A DNA stretch of 64,000 nucleotides from Calendula officinalis (Eukaryota; Streptophyta; Magnoliopsida; Asterales; Asteraceae), in assembly GCA_963853835.1 (NCBI GenBank), contig OY970832.1, forward strand, positions 33,058,208 to 33,122,207, read 5' to 3'. A program made the position numbers and the translations under genes. Within the stretch, counting starts at the first letter, position 1; each line of letters opens with the position of its first letter. Below the pieces are notes generated by a model. The model was not told where the DNA came from, made no database searches, and saw only the letters and a list, made by a program, of their open reading frames with translations. Below, piece after piece: positions 42,548 through 53,784 of this stretch.

Positions 42548-44811
42548 CCAAGTTCGAGACCTAAAGTTTTCAACCTCCGGGTATCTTCCACCAACTCATC
42601 TTTTCTCTTTTTCATAATTTTTGATTTTAAGTTTTCATCTTTCAAGGCCTCCATTTGACAAATTCTCAACCGGTCAACGAGATCGGACACGATCTCCATA
42701 CGCATAAACTGAACAACATTTGGTGATTCCTTACGGCTTAAGGCATCGGCGACTACATTGGCTTTCCCCGGGTGATATCGAATTTCACAATCATGGTCTT
42801 TAATGAGTTCTAACCATCTTCTTTGCCTCATATTCAATTCTTTTTGTGTGAAGACATATTGAAGACTTTTGTGATCGGTACAAATAACACATTTGGTACC
42901 ATAAAGGTAATGTCTCCACAATTTTAAGGCAAAAATCACCGCCGCGAGCTCTAGGTCATGAGTCGGGTAATTCTTTTCATGAGGTTTCAATTGACGTGAG
43001 GCATAAGCAATCACCCGGTCTCTTTGCATCAATACACAACCCAAACCCGCAATAGATGCATCACAATAAACTATAAAATCATCGGAACCTTCGGGTAATG
43101 AAAGTATTGGAGCTTGACACAATAATTCTTTAAGAGTTTGAAATGCCTTGTCTTGTTCGTCGCCCCACCCATACGGAACGTCTTTTCGGGTCAACTTCGT
43201 TAACGGGCTAGCAATCTTTGAAAAATTCTTTATAAATCTTCTATAATAACCGGCCAACCCTAGAAAACTTTTAATTTCGGATGGAGTTTTCGGGACACTC
43301 CAATTCATCACCGCGGTTATCTTTGATGAATCAACTTTCACCCCGTCTTGGCAAATTACATGCCCCAAAAACTGCACTTCTCGGAGCCAAAACTCACACT
43401 TTGAGAACTTAGCATAAAGTTGTTCCCGTCTCAAAGTGTCTAAGACTTGCCTCAAATGACTTTCATGATCCAACTCGGTCTTGGAATAAATAAGTATGTC
43501 ATCAATGAAAACAATCACAAACTTATCAAGGAACGGTCGACATACCTGGTTCATTAGATCCATAAATATGGCGGGGGCATTAGTCAAACCGAATGGCATG
43601 ACTAAGAATTCATAATGACCATATCTTGTTCGAAACGCGGTCTTAGGAATATCGTTTTCATGAACCCGAAGTTGGTGGTAACCCGACCTTAAATCAATCT
43701 TTGAAAAATACGAGGCCCCTTGTAACTGATCAAACAAATCATCTATTTGCGGTAACGGATACTTATTTTTAACTGTTCGTTTATTTAATTCCCGGTAATC
43801 AATGCACATTCTCAACGTGCCATCTTTCTTTTTAACAAACAAAACCGGTGCACCCCAAGGTGAAGAACTCGACCTGATAAAACCCTTATCTAGTAATTCT
43901 TGTATCTGATTCATCATTTCCCGAATTTCTGACGGTGCCAATCTGTACGGAGCCTTGGCTACGGGACTGGCTCCCGGAACCAAATCAATTTTAAATTCTA
44001 CCTCCCGAACGGGAGGTAACCCAGGCAACTCATCGGGAAAGACCTCCGGGTATTCTGATACCACCCGGACGTCTCTAACAACCTGCTTTTCTTTTCTGAC
44101 ATCAATGGCATAGGCAAGAAACGATTCACACCCTTTGGCAAGAGATTTTCTGGCTTTCATGTATGAGATAATAGAGAGAAATGCACTACCCCGATCCCCG
44201 CGGGCCACTACGTGTGTCCCGTCAGGCAATGGAAAGGAAATTAATTTCTTATGACAATTAATTAATGCTTTATTTAAACTAAGCCAATCCATTCCAAGGA
44301 CCACATCAAAACCAGATATTGACATTAACAATAAAAACATATTAAAACATGCCCCATCAATATTAATACTTGCCCCAGTCACAGATGTTGTGACCGGTAC
44401 CACATAACCATCAGCTACCTCCACCTCCAATGGAGTAGTTACCACAGATGTAGGCAATTTCAACTTAGCATGAAAATCCACAGAAATAAATGAGCGATTA
44501 GCTCCAGAATCAAACAACACACGAGCATCAATGTTATTTATCGGGAACATACCAGTGATGACATCGTTAGTAGTGGTAGCCTCTTCAACCGTCATTCTGA
44601 ATGATCGGCCCTCTGATGTAGGACGATTCTTTCTCTTCTGAGGAGATGATGCCACCGACCCCCCAAGCGACTCGGATCCTGAACCCGTTCCTCTTTCTGA
44701 TGCACAATCACCGGCCCGGTGACCCTCTTTATGACAATTCCAACATACACTTCGAGGGAATGTACACTTACCCAAATCATGACCATACTGACCACATCTA
44801 ACACAACGCAT
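42538..44811 (-). CDS. Gypsy 2 nucleocapsid knuckle, protease, RT, RNase H
   Basis: 757 residues. Two CCHC knuckles (residues 3-16 and 23-36), protease motif LFDSGA with D101, and the Gypsy RT: SPWGAPVLFVKKKDG about 317-332, and the catalytic FIDD at 435-438. RNase H begins with YCDAS (D584) and includes TDHKSLQYVF. All catalytic residues I can place are present. The ATG is not the natural start: two codons upstream is an in-frame TAG (44815-44817), beyond which the frame continues into Gag. The last few residues are out of frame after the lesion near 42565. Confidence 0.94.
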   Translation of the reverse strand: MRCVRCGQYGHDLGKCTFPRSVCWNCHKEGHRAGDCASERGTGSGSESLGGSVASSPQKRKNRPTSEGRSFRMTVEEATTTNDVITGMFPINNIDARVLFDSGANRSFISVDFHAKLKLPTSVVTTPLEVEVADGYVVPVTTSVTGASINIDGACFNMFLLLMSISGFDVVLGMDWLSLNKALINCHKKLISFPLPDGTHVVARGDRGSAFLSIISYMKARKSLAKGCESFLAYAIDVRKEKQVVRDVRVVSEYPEVFPDELPGLPPVREVEFKIDLVPGASPVAKAPYRLAPSEIREMMNQIQELLDKGFIRSSSSPWGAPVLFVKKKDGTLRMCIDYRELNKRTVKNKYPLPQIDDLFDQLQGASYFSKIDLRSGYHQLRVHENDIPKTAFRTRYGHYEFLVMPFGLTNAPAIFMDLMNQVCRPFLDKFVIVFIDDILIYSKTELDHESHLRQVLDTLRREQLYAKFSKCEFWLREVQFLGHVICQDGVKVDSSKITAVMNWSVPKTPSEIKSFLGLAGYYRRFIKNFSKIASPLTKLTRKDVPYGWGDEQDKAFQTLKELLCQAPILSLPEGSDDFIVYCDASIAGLGCVLMQRDRVIAYASRQLKPHEKNYPTHDLELAAVIFALKLWRHYLYGTKCVICTDHKSLQYVFTQKELNMRQRRWLELIKDHDCEIRYHPGKANVVADALSRKESPNVVQFMRMEIVSDLVDRLRICQMEALKDENLKSKIMKKRKDELVEDTRRLKTLGLELGCR

Positions 44812-44920
44812 CTTCTAATTTGTACAAGCACCATTGTGAGAAGACCTGCATCTAGCACACCACTGTCCTTTCTGACCTGAACTACCACCCGACTGCTTTC
44901 GGTTCGAACCCGCATATCTT

Positions 44921-45925
44921 TTACTTCCTTGACCTTTCTTGCTTAAGTTGGGAACTTGATTGTGTGGACTTAAACTTTTGATACCCCGTTCTTTCTTTGT
45001 TCACCCAATTAGGGGTATTCAAATCACCTTCAGCTGCCTTTGCAAATTCAAAGGCTTGGGACAAGTTTGTAGCAAGTCTAGCCACACCTCGGTATTCAGG
45101 CCGTAAGGCTTGAATAAAATGTTTGATTCTCGAAGGCTCATCAGGTACCCATTGTTGCACAAATCTCAGCTTCTCATTAAACTGCTCAATCAAATCATCT
45201 ACTGACATCCTCTCCGTCATCCACAAATTTAAGAATTCCGATCGAATTCTATCCATTTCAAATGAATTACAATATCGTTTGCAAACCTGCTCTCTAAACT
45301 GATCCCACGTTATACTGTTAACTGTTTCTTTTGGTAGGCGTTCAACCAAAGTATCCCACCAATTCATAGCACCACCTGTCAATTTGCGGGTAGCATACAT
45401 CACCCTAAACTTATCATCACATCCACACGCATCCAAAGTTCTATCCATCTCTCTCAACCAATTCATAGTAACGTTTGGGTCTCTACTACCACTGAACTCG
45501 GGAGGCTTACAATCAAGGCATTGTTTGAAGGTACATGTTGGTTTCATGAATTGATATGGTTGATTCGGAAATTGGTATTGTGGCATGCCTTGACTGGGAT
45601 TAACATAAAAGTATTGGGGTTGAGACATCATGGGTTGAGATTCCGATGGGGTTGACATATAAGGAGCTGGCATGGTAAAGGTCGGGGTTGTGGGAAATTG
45701 CATTGTCGGGGTGGATAGTGCAGGGTTGGGAATATGAGGGAAATTTGGTGTTTGGGTATTTTGGTTTTGGTTCATACCATCAACAATACTTTGGAGATGC
45801 TCTAACCGACTCTCCATTCTCAAAATGTAATCTTCCCTTTCCGCATTAACATCCCTAGATGTACCTGTGACTTCCGGTTCAGGGTCCGTTGGCGTTATCA
45901 ACTGGTTGGGATCGGTATCGGCCAT
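44921..45925 (-). CDS. gag: Gypsy 2 Gag
   Basis: I chose the ATG at 45925 (MADTDPNQ...), matching Gypsy 1, over an ATG 21 bases upstream. The N terminus is acidic, then Pro/Gln/Tyr-rich. The Retrotrans_gag domain follows (CKPPEFSGSRDPNVTMNWL, NWWDTL, RSEFLNLWMTERMSVDDLI). The frame is lost near 44945 by an indel, so the last 10 or so residues are wrong and the zinc knuckles lie in the next frame. Gag forms the particle and packages the RNA. Confidence 0.92.
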   Translation of the reverse strand: MADTDPNQLITPTDPEPEVTGTSRDVNAEREDYILRMESRLEHLQSIVDGMNQNQNTQTPNFPHIPNPALSTPTMQFPTTPTFTMPAPYMSTPSESQPMMSQPQYFYVNPSQGMPQYQFPNQPYQFMKPTCTFKQCLDCKPPEFSGSRDPNVTMNWLREMDRTLDACGCDDKFRVMYATRKLTGGAMNWWDTLVERLPKETVNSITWDQFREQVCKRYCNSFEMDRIRSEFLNLWMTERMSVDDLIEQFNEKLRFVQQWVPDEPSRIKHFIQALRPEYRGVARLATNLSQAFEFAKAAEGDLNTPNWVNKERTGYQKFKSTQSSSQLKQERSRK

Positions 45926-46108
45926 TATCTGTAACAAACACAACATCTCACGAACTGTTAGTTTAAACCGTTAGTACCTACCATACTAACTCCTATCAAA
46001 CCACAGTTCATATTCACCTAACTAATCCCTCAACTAGAGGAAGTTTGACCAACTCGAGCAAAGATTTGGGAATGGTACACCTAAATGTGCAACCATCGCC
46101 AAACCGAG

Positions 46109-46120
46109 GCTCTGATACCA
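46109..46120 (-). other. primer-binding site of Gypsy 2
   Basis: Minus strand TGGTATCAGAGC, three bases inside the LTR that begins at 46124. Confidence 0.93.
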
Positions 46121-46123
46121 AAT

Positions 46124-48116
46124 TGTAACACCACAATCTAGAGCCATTTTTTTTTAAAATGCATACGGAAGCGATTTAAGAAACCATATATCCTAAATTA
46201 TTACACATCATAAAAACTTTACATTTTAACCAAATATATAAAACATTTATAGGTGTTACTAAAACAGGCTCGACCCGGTATACAAAATCAGAGTGCGGTC
46301 AGACTTCCAAAACCCAACTCTAGTCAAGCCAAATCCACAACCTGAAAAGAGTCAACAAATGAGGGATTAGCACAAAGCTAAGTGAATAGAAATAACAATC
46401 AATTTGCATAACCACAACAAATTAGAGACAAGAGAAATCAATCTGGAAACCCGTCTAAACTTCCACAAGCAATTGGACGTTATGAGAGTATCGGCGGACT
46501 TGCAAAGTACCTACAACTGTTGTTGGCCGAACAACAGTTTACCGATGGCCACTTTACTATTAGCACGGTACTCACCCCTAACGGAACACATTCGTAGGAG
46601 TCCGAGCACCCCATCAAATAGTAACGAAGCCTAGCCAAAACCCACTCATAGCTAACCTCTAGAAAACATGTGCACATACTACCATTAACAATCCCACAAT
46701 TAATGGTACCACCGGAAAATTATTAACAACCAAGAAAAATGAATTTTTCCCAAAATCAGTCAAGATAGCGCCGCTATCATAGATAGCGTCGCTATCTTTC
46801 ATGGAGATAACGCCGCTATCCAAAGATAGCGCCGCTATCCACCAAAAGATAGCGTCCTCTTTCTAAATACCAAACGCTATTTCGGGTCGCTGATCCAATT
46901 TTCCAAGACGAAGCAAAGATAGCGCCGCTATCTTAGAGATAGCGCCGCTATCTTAGAGATAGCGCCGCTATCTTCCCTAGACCAGCCAAAATGCTGCATT
47001 TTTCTCCTACAACTCTACCATACCAAAACCTTTGTACATCACAAAAGAAGAAGGTTAAATCCACTCACCTTTGCTTCCTTTTAGTACCGAGCTCAGTAAT
47101 CTTATATCACTGAGGCTCCTTCCCTTTTCCTGTACAAAATGAATACCGAATTAGTCACCCGAAATCACCAAATTTTGCAACAAGTAATATAGGTTAAGAC
47201 CACATCTTGCAACAACAAATTACAACCAATTACTTGCATTTTCTACACATAATCAATACTAAAGTCTAACACTTCATCAAGTCACTTCATCATACAATTT
47301 GACCAAAATGCACCTTAGGCCCAAACGGGTCAAAAACAAGAATAATGAATCGGGAATCTACACAACACCTTCCAATGATCAACATCAAAATTACATATCT
47401 AACAAGTTACTTGCATCCAATTGCAAGTTTCACCAACTTTGACCCTATTTAGGTCAGATGCACCAATTGTCAATCAAACGGGTCAAGGCCCTAAACTAAC
47501 ATGATTATACTTCCCAACTAGACAACTAGCATATAAATGACATGAAATTGACAATTAAAGTTTACAAGCTAAACAAGATCAAAGTCAACTTCCAGGTTTG
47601 ACCAAAGTCAACAATTCATGAATTAAGCTATGTTTATGACTAAATTCCAATCTAGCCAAACACTACTACTAAATTGTCAATTCATCAACAAGATAACTAG
47701 CAATTTCTACATTATCAATTATCATTCTAACATGCATAATTTACCTAACAAAACTTCAAGAACATTAAAATTCACAATTCAACAAATTGGGGAAGAACTC
47801 CATCTTCTTCCCAAGAACACCATTGATGGAGCTTCATGAAAGCTTCACCAAATGAACCACAACTAACAATTCAACACATATAACTTGCAAGAACTCACTT
47901 AGACACCAAATAATCTAACAATTTTGGATTACAAGCAAGATTTGACAAAAGCTCCATCAAAACCCACTAACTCAAGAACCCTAGTTCATCCCTACTTCAA
48001 GAACATGAAACCCTAGCTTAAGAAGGAAGGAAACTTACTTAATCTTGCTTCTAATCATGAAATCACAGCAGGAATCAAAGGATTTTAGCACCAAATCTTC
48101 AATTTAGCAAGAACTC

Positions 48117-48158
<42 letters not shown>

Positions 48159-48547
48159 TGTCGTGACTGGCAAAGAAACAAGAGGGGAAAACCAAAATTT
48201 GACACCTGCCCTTAACATAACATGTACACCCCCCTTCCCCACACAGGTATTTTCATTTAAACACAGTACCGGTTATTAGGTTCACAGATAATTAATTTAG
48301 ACCTAACTAACTCCAAATTTAACAACGAAGATATTTTTAGAACCCCGGTTCAGAAGTGAACCCAAATAAGTAAAAATCATTTTAACATTTAAATATCTCA
48401 GTTTTACTAATTTTTAACCCCTTGGTTAAAAATACAATTAATTCAAATAAATCAAATAAAATCATATAAGATAATAAGATAATAAACAATAAGGTATTAC
48501 TTACCAAAAGTAATAAAATATTCTAGGTCGGGTCTCGGGATGTTACA
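46124..48547 (-). repeat. Gypsy 2 5' LTR (right)
   Basis: 2424 bp, close to 38809-41209. Differences include a longer TG tract (about 48119-48156), a 14-base deletion near 47380, and one additional palindrome copy near 46940-46955. Confidence 0.95.
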
Positions 48548-48552
48548 CATAA

Positions 48553-48650
48553 TATATAAATATGTTCATATATTATGTGTATAAAAAATTTGAAACATTG
48601 GATGTTTGGACGGTTACAGCGTGTATGAAAATGTAAAACTTATGTATATA
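48553..48650. mobile_element. palindromic MITE Q, right arm
   Basis: Continues element Q after Gypsy 2. The text tatgtgtataaaaaatttgaaacattggatg is the inverse of the left arm near 38779-38808. Confidence 0.55.
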
Positions 48651-48652
48651 TA

Positions 48653-49027
48653 GTGTAGAATTAAAATCAGAACCAATTAAGGCTACAGAACCAGCAGAAC
48701 TCAATCTAAACCATTGATTTTTTAAATGAAATGATTATGGAAGACACATTAATGTATTTGATGAGGGACCCCCCAAATATTTTGGTTTGCATGGATGTCA
48801 TTCATGCATGTATACATATATGTATAGATAACACTTATGTATACATACATGAAAACATATACATATATGTATACATGCATGAATGACATCCATGTAAACC
48901 AATATTTGGGGGTTCTTCATCAAATACATTAATGTGTCTTCCATGATTATTTCATTTTAAAAATCAATGGTTTAGATTGAGTTCTGCTGGTTCTTTAGCC
49001 TTAATTGGTTCTGATTTTAATTCAACC
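48653..49027. mobile_element. palindromic MITE P, copy 2 (inverted)
   Basis: Same family as 38269-38641. Its loop sequence and its ends are the reverse complement of copy 1, so it lies in opposite orientation. A TA tract follows. Confidence 0.82.
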
Positions 49028-49054
49028 ATGTATATATATAATATATAAAAATAA

Positions 49055-49574
<520 letters not shown>

Positions 49575-49622
49575 TATATATATTCGCACAATTCACGCTT
49601 ATCTCGTGTTAATTCTCTTTTA

Positions 49623-51703
49623 TCTATACTACTTTAAAATACAGATTGCACATTTCCAAAAGAGGAAGGTCTGAATTTCAACCCTTCCGTTTTTGGCAAT
49701 GTCCAAACCCATGTTAAAATTAAAATTTTAAAATTGATACTGCCAAGATTCGAACCCGGGTGGGCAGGTACCCTAGGCAGGAAGCTTACCAGCAGGCTAG
49801 ATACAACTTGGTGAATATGTTTCGTAACATACCACTACTAGCTGTCATTTGCTAACGGAATTTTAAAAGTCATAATTTAAATAAGAGTTAATGTCATTCC
49901 TAAAATAAATGCTATAATGGCTTGTATAATTAATATCGGACCAACTAATATTAGGCAATGTAATTTATTTTTAAAAAGAAACGATTAAGAAATTTAATTT
50001 ATACCAAATATAGATGACTTTTTTTATTTTAATTAAAAAAATATGCTTAAATTACGGAATTATGTTTATTTTTTAAAAACAAAAAATTTAAAATCCGTGT
50101 ATATATGTAGATGGTTATCAAGGTTTCATTTTCTTTAACAAACATACTATCATTCAAACATTCAAACTTCCTGCAGGTATCATCTTTTGATGTTTTTCAT
50201 AAGTTCCGTATCTACTTATTTTTATAGAAACCAAAATCTCCATTACTATGTATCTAACAAATGTTTCTAATGTTAATATTTTTATGCAGGAACCTTTATA
50301 ATCTGTTTTTAGCGTTTCCATTTTTTTCTCAATTTTATTGTTTTTGTAGCATATAACATCAGGTCATTGTTTCAATTCTACGTATATGCGTGTTAGTGTT
50401 TATGCAAAAAAAATTTCTAATTGTTAAAAAAATTGTTGTGATCTTTACTAAAGTCTATTTTTATATTGCAACAGCCTAACCATTTGTTATTTTAATTATC
50501 TTCTCAATTACAGCAGCATATTTTGTTTATGAAACAACAGAATATGTTTATATTTTTGATAACATATGCTGTTAATTATCAGTTCAGCAAAAGTAATAAC
50601 AAAATTCCAATGTAGAGTATTATTCCAAAGCATCACTACCTCTATTTTATTAACAACACAAATTGTGTATATGTATTTATAGATTAACGATGTACTGATT
50701 TATCTATATGCTACCCCTATCTCTATTACAAACTTGTTCCGGGTCTTTGTTTATTTTAAACCATTCCTAAATTATTAACTCAAATTACTACAATGTATAT
50801 TATAGTTTTTTGGGTTGCTACACTATTTAAACATCTATTTTGTTTAGGTTTTAATTATTAAAATATTAAAGTCAGTTTGTTTATGTTAATTTAAATATTA
50901 AAGGGTTATGTACATAAGTAATAATGTATATTGACTTTTGAGTATTTACTTTTTAATTAAAGTCAATTTCTTGAATTTTTAAGTCAAAATAAAGTTAAAA
51001 ATTAAAAATTCTAACTATATGTTTTGTGACGATTGTATTTCAATTTATAATCAAAATTTTTAAAATAGCCAATTTGTTATGCACTAATGGTATTTTGTTA
51101 CGTTGGCTACAAATACATTCAGAAGTCAATTTGTTGAATTTTATAGTTTGCATTACCAATTTGTTCTACATAAATTGGCAAGTACTAAGAACAAATTAGA
51201 AAACTTTACTCAAATATTAACACATTGCTCTAACCAACTAAACTACTAGCTCACATGTTCGTTGCTTGATTATAATACGTTTATTAATCTTGTAAACCTT
51301 AAAACATTGAAATTATAACCATCACCCACCTTTCGTTAACACCACTATGTACACCGTCTGCAACAACCGCCACCATCATCCACCAATTTGACGTCGCAAA
51401 AAAAGTCACAGGGTACTCGTCGCCATATTGTGCGGGTTCCTGCTACTAACCTAAATAAGTTTTTTTAAGTGTTTGGTTTAACTTATAAGCTTATGCTTAT
51501 AGGGTTATTAAAAGTGTTTTAAATAAGCCCATTCGGAAGGAATTACTAAGCTTATTAAACCTTCTTACCCTTCTACCCTCACATTTAACCCTATTTCTTC
51601 TCCAAAGATTGTCCTCCATAGCTCACCTCGATCATATTTAGTAATTTTACAATAAGTTTAAATAAGCTCATCCAAACATTTTATTTAAAAAAAAAAAAAC
51701 TTA
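49623..51703 (+). repeat. Helitron 5' segment 1 (outermost)
   Basis: 2081 bp, non-coding. It differs from the other three at more places (for example ACAGATTGCAC instead of GCAGATTGTAC near the start), so it is the oldest. It has a tRNA-like box pair near its start and the left part of a hAT-like MITE at its end (from about 51468). Confidence 0.88.
49746..49799 (-). other. tRNA-derived (SINE-like) segment with A and B boxes
   Basis: On the minus strand an A-box-like TAGCCTGCTGG is followed about 30 bases later by the B-box GGTTCGAATCT. It recurs in each 5' segment (about 51830, 53910, 55965). It is too short and unpaired for a working tRNA gene, so I read it as a relic of a tRNA or SINE caught in the Helitron. 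Confidence 0.35.
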
Positions 51704-53784
51704 TCTATACTACTTTAAAATGCAGATTGTACATTTCTAAAAGAGGAAGGTCTGAATTTCAACCCTTCCGTTTTTTGGCAATGTCCAAACCCACGTTAAA
51801 ATTAAAATTTTAAAATTGATGCTGCCAAGATTCGAACCCGGGTGGGCAGGTACCCTAGGCAGGAAGCTTACCACCAGGCTTGATGCAACTTGGTGACTAT
51901 GTTTCGTAACATACCACTACTAGCTGTCATTTGCTAACGGAATTTTAAAAGTCATAACTTAAATAAGAGTTAATGTCATTCCTAAAATAAATGCTATAAT
52001 GTCTTGTATAATTAATATCGGACCAACTAATATTAGGCAATGTAATTTATTTTAAAAAAAAACGTTTAAGAAATTTAATTTATACCAAATATAGATGACT
52101 TTTTTTATTTTAATTAAAAAATATGCTTAAATTACGGAATTATGTTTATTTTTTAAAAAACAACAAATTTAAAATCCGTGTATATATGTAGATGGTTATC
52201 AAGGTTTCTTTTTCTTTAACAAACATACTATCATTCAAACATTCAAACTTCCTGCAGGTATCATCTTTTGATGTTTTTCATAAGTTCCGTATGTACTTAT
52301 TTTTATAGAAATCAAAATCTCCATTACTATGTATCTAACAAATGTTTCTAATGTTAATATTTTTATGCAGGAACCTTTATAATCTGTTTTTAGTGTTTCC
52401 GTTTTTTTTCTCAATTTTATTGTTTTTGTAGCATATAACATCAGGTCATTGTTTCAATTCTACGTATATGCGTGTTAGTGTTTATGCAAAAAAAATTTCT
52501 AATTGTTAAAAAAATTGTTGTGATCTTTACTAAAGTATATTTTTATATTGCAACAGCCTAACCATTTGTTATATTAATTATCTTCTCAATTACAGCAGCA
52601 TATTTTGTTTATGAAACAACAGAATACGTTTATATTTTTGATAACATATGCTGTTAATTATCAGTTCAGCAAAAGTAATAACAAAATTCCAATGTAGAGT
52701 ATTATTCCAAAGCATCACTACCTCTATTTTATTAACAACACAAATTGTGTATATGTATTTATAGATTAACGATGTACTGATTTATCTATATGCTACCCCT
52801 GTCTCTATTACAAACTTGTTCCGGGTCTTTGTTTATTTTAAACCATTCCTAAATTATTAACTCAAATTACTACAATGTATATTATAGTTTTTTTGGGTTG
52901 CTACACTATTTAAACATCTATTTTGTTTAGGTTTTAATTATTAAAATATTAAAGTCAGTTTGTTTATGTTAATTTAAATATTGAAGGGTTATGTACATAT
53001 GTAATAATGTATATTGACTTTTGAGTATTTACTTTTTAATTAAAGTCAATTTCTTGAGTTTTTAAGTCAAAATAAAGTTAAAAATTAAAAATTCTAACTA
53101 TATGTTTTGTGACGATAGTATTTCAATTTATAATCAAAATTTTTAAAATAGCCAATTTGTTATGCACTAATGGTATTATTTTACGTTGGCTACAAATACA
53201 TTCAGAAGTCAATTTGTTGAATTTTATAGTTTGCATTACCAATTTGTTCTATATAAATTGGCAAGTACTAAGAACAAATTAGAAAACTTTACTCAAATAT
53301 TAACACATTGCTCTAACCAACTAAACTACTAGCTCACATGTTCGTTGCTTGATTATAATACGTTTATTAATCTTGTAAACCTTAAAACATTGAAATTATA
53401 ACCATCACCCACCTTTCGTTAACACCACTATGCACACCGTCTGCAACAACCGCCACCATCATCCACCAATTTGACGTCGCAAAAAAAGTCACAGGGTACT
53501 CGTCGCCATATTGTGCGGGTTCCTGCTACTAACCTAAATAAGTTTTTTTAAGTGTTTGGTTTAACTTATAAGCTTATGCTTATAGGGTTATTAAAAGTGT
53601 TTTAAATAAGCCCATTCGGAAGGAATTACTAAGCTTATTAAACCTTTTTACCCTTCTACCCTCACATTTAACCCTATTTCTTCTCCAAAGATTGTCCTCC
53701 ATAGCTCACCTCGATCATATTTAGTAATTTTACAATAAGTTTAAATAAGCTCATCCAAACATTTTATTTAAAAAAAAAAACTTA
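51704..53784 (+). repeat. Helitron 5' segment 2
   Basis: 2081 bp, nearly identical to segments 3 and 4. It ends in the A-rich run and ACTTA just before the next 5' terminus. No coding frame. Confidence 0.88.

Larger units (their letters stand above)
38809..48547 (-). mobile_element. Gypsy retrotransposon 2, nearly intact, minus strand
   Basis: LTRs 38809-41209 and 46124-48547 start TGTAACACCAC and end GGGATGTTACA, with target duplication cataa (38804-38808 and 48548-48552). Minus-strand order is primer-binding site, gag, zinc knuckles, protease, RT, RNase H, integrase with chromodomain-like tail, polypurine tract. Few differences separate the LTRs, so it is young. Three lesions interrupt translation: a frameshift at the end of gag (about 44940-44960), a TAG just before the zinc knuckle (44815-44817), and a one-base loss at about 42561-42570. 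Confidence 0.96.

Noticed and set aside
49746..49799. A genuine tRNA gene
   Set aside because: Boxes A and B are present but I cannot draw an acceptor stem and anticodon arm; kept only as a tRNA-like relic.
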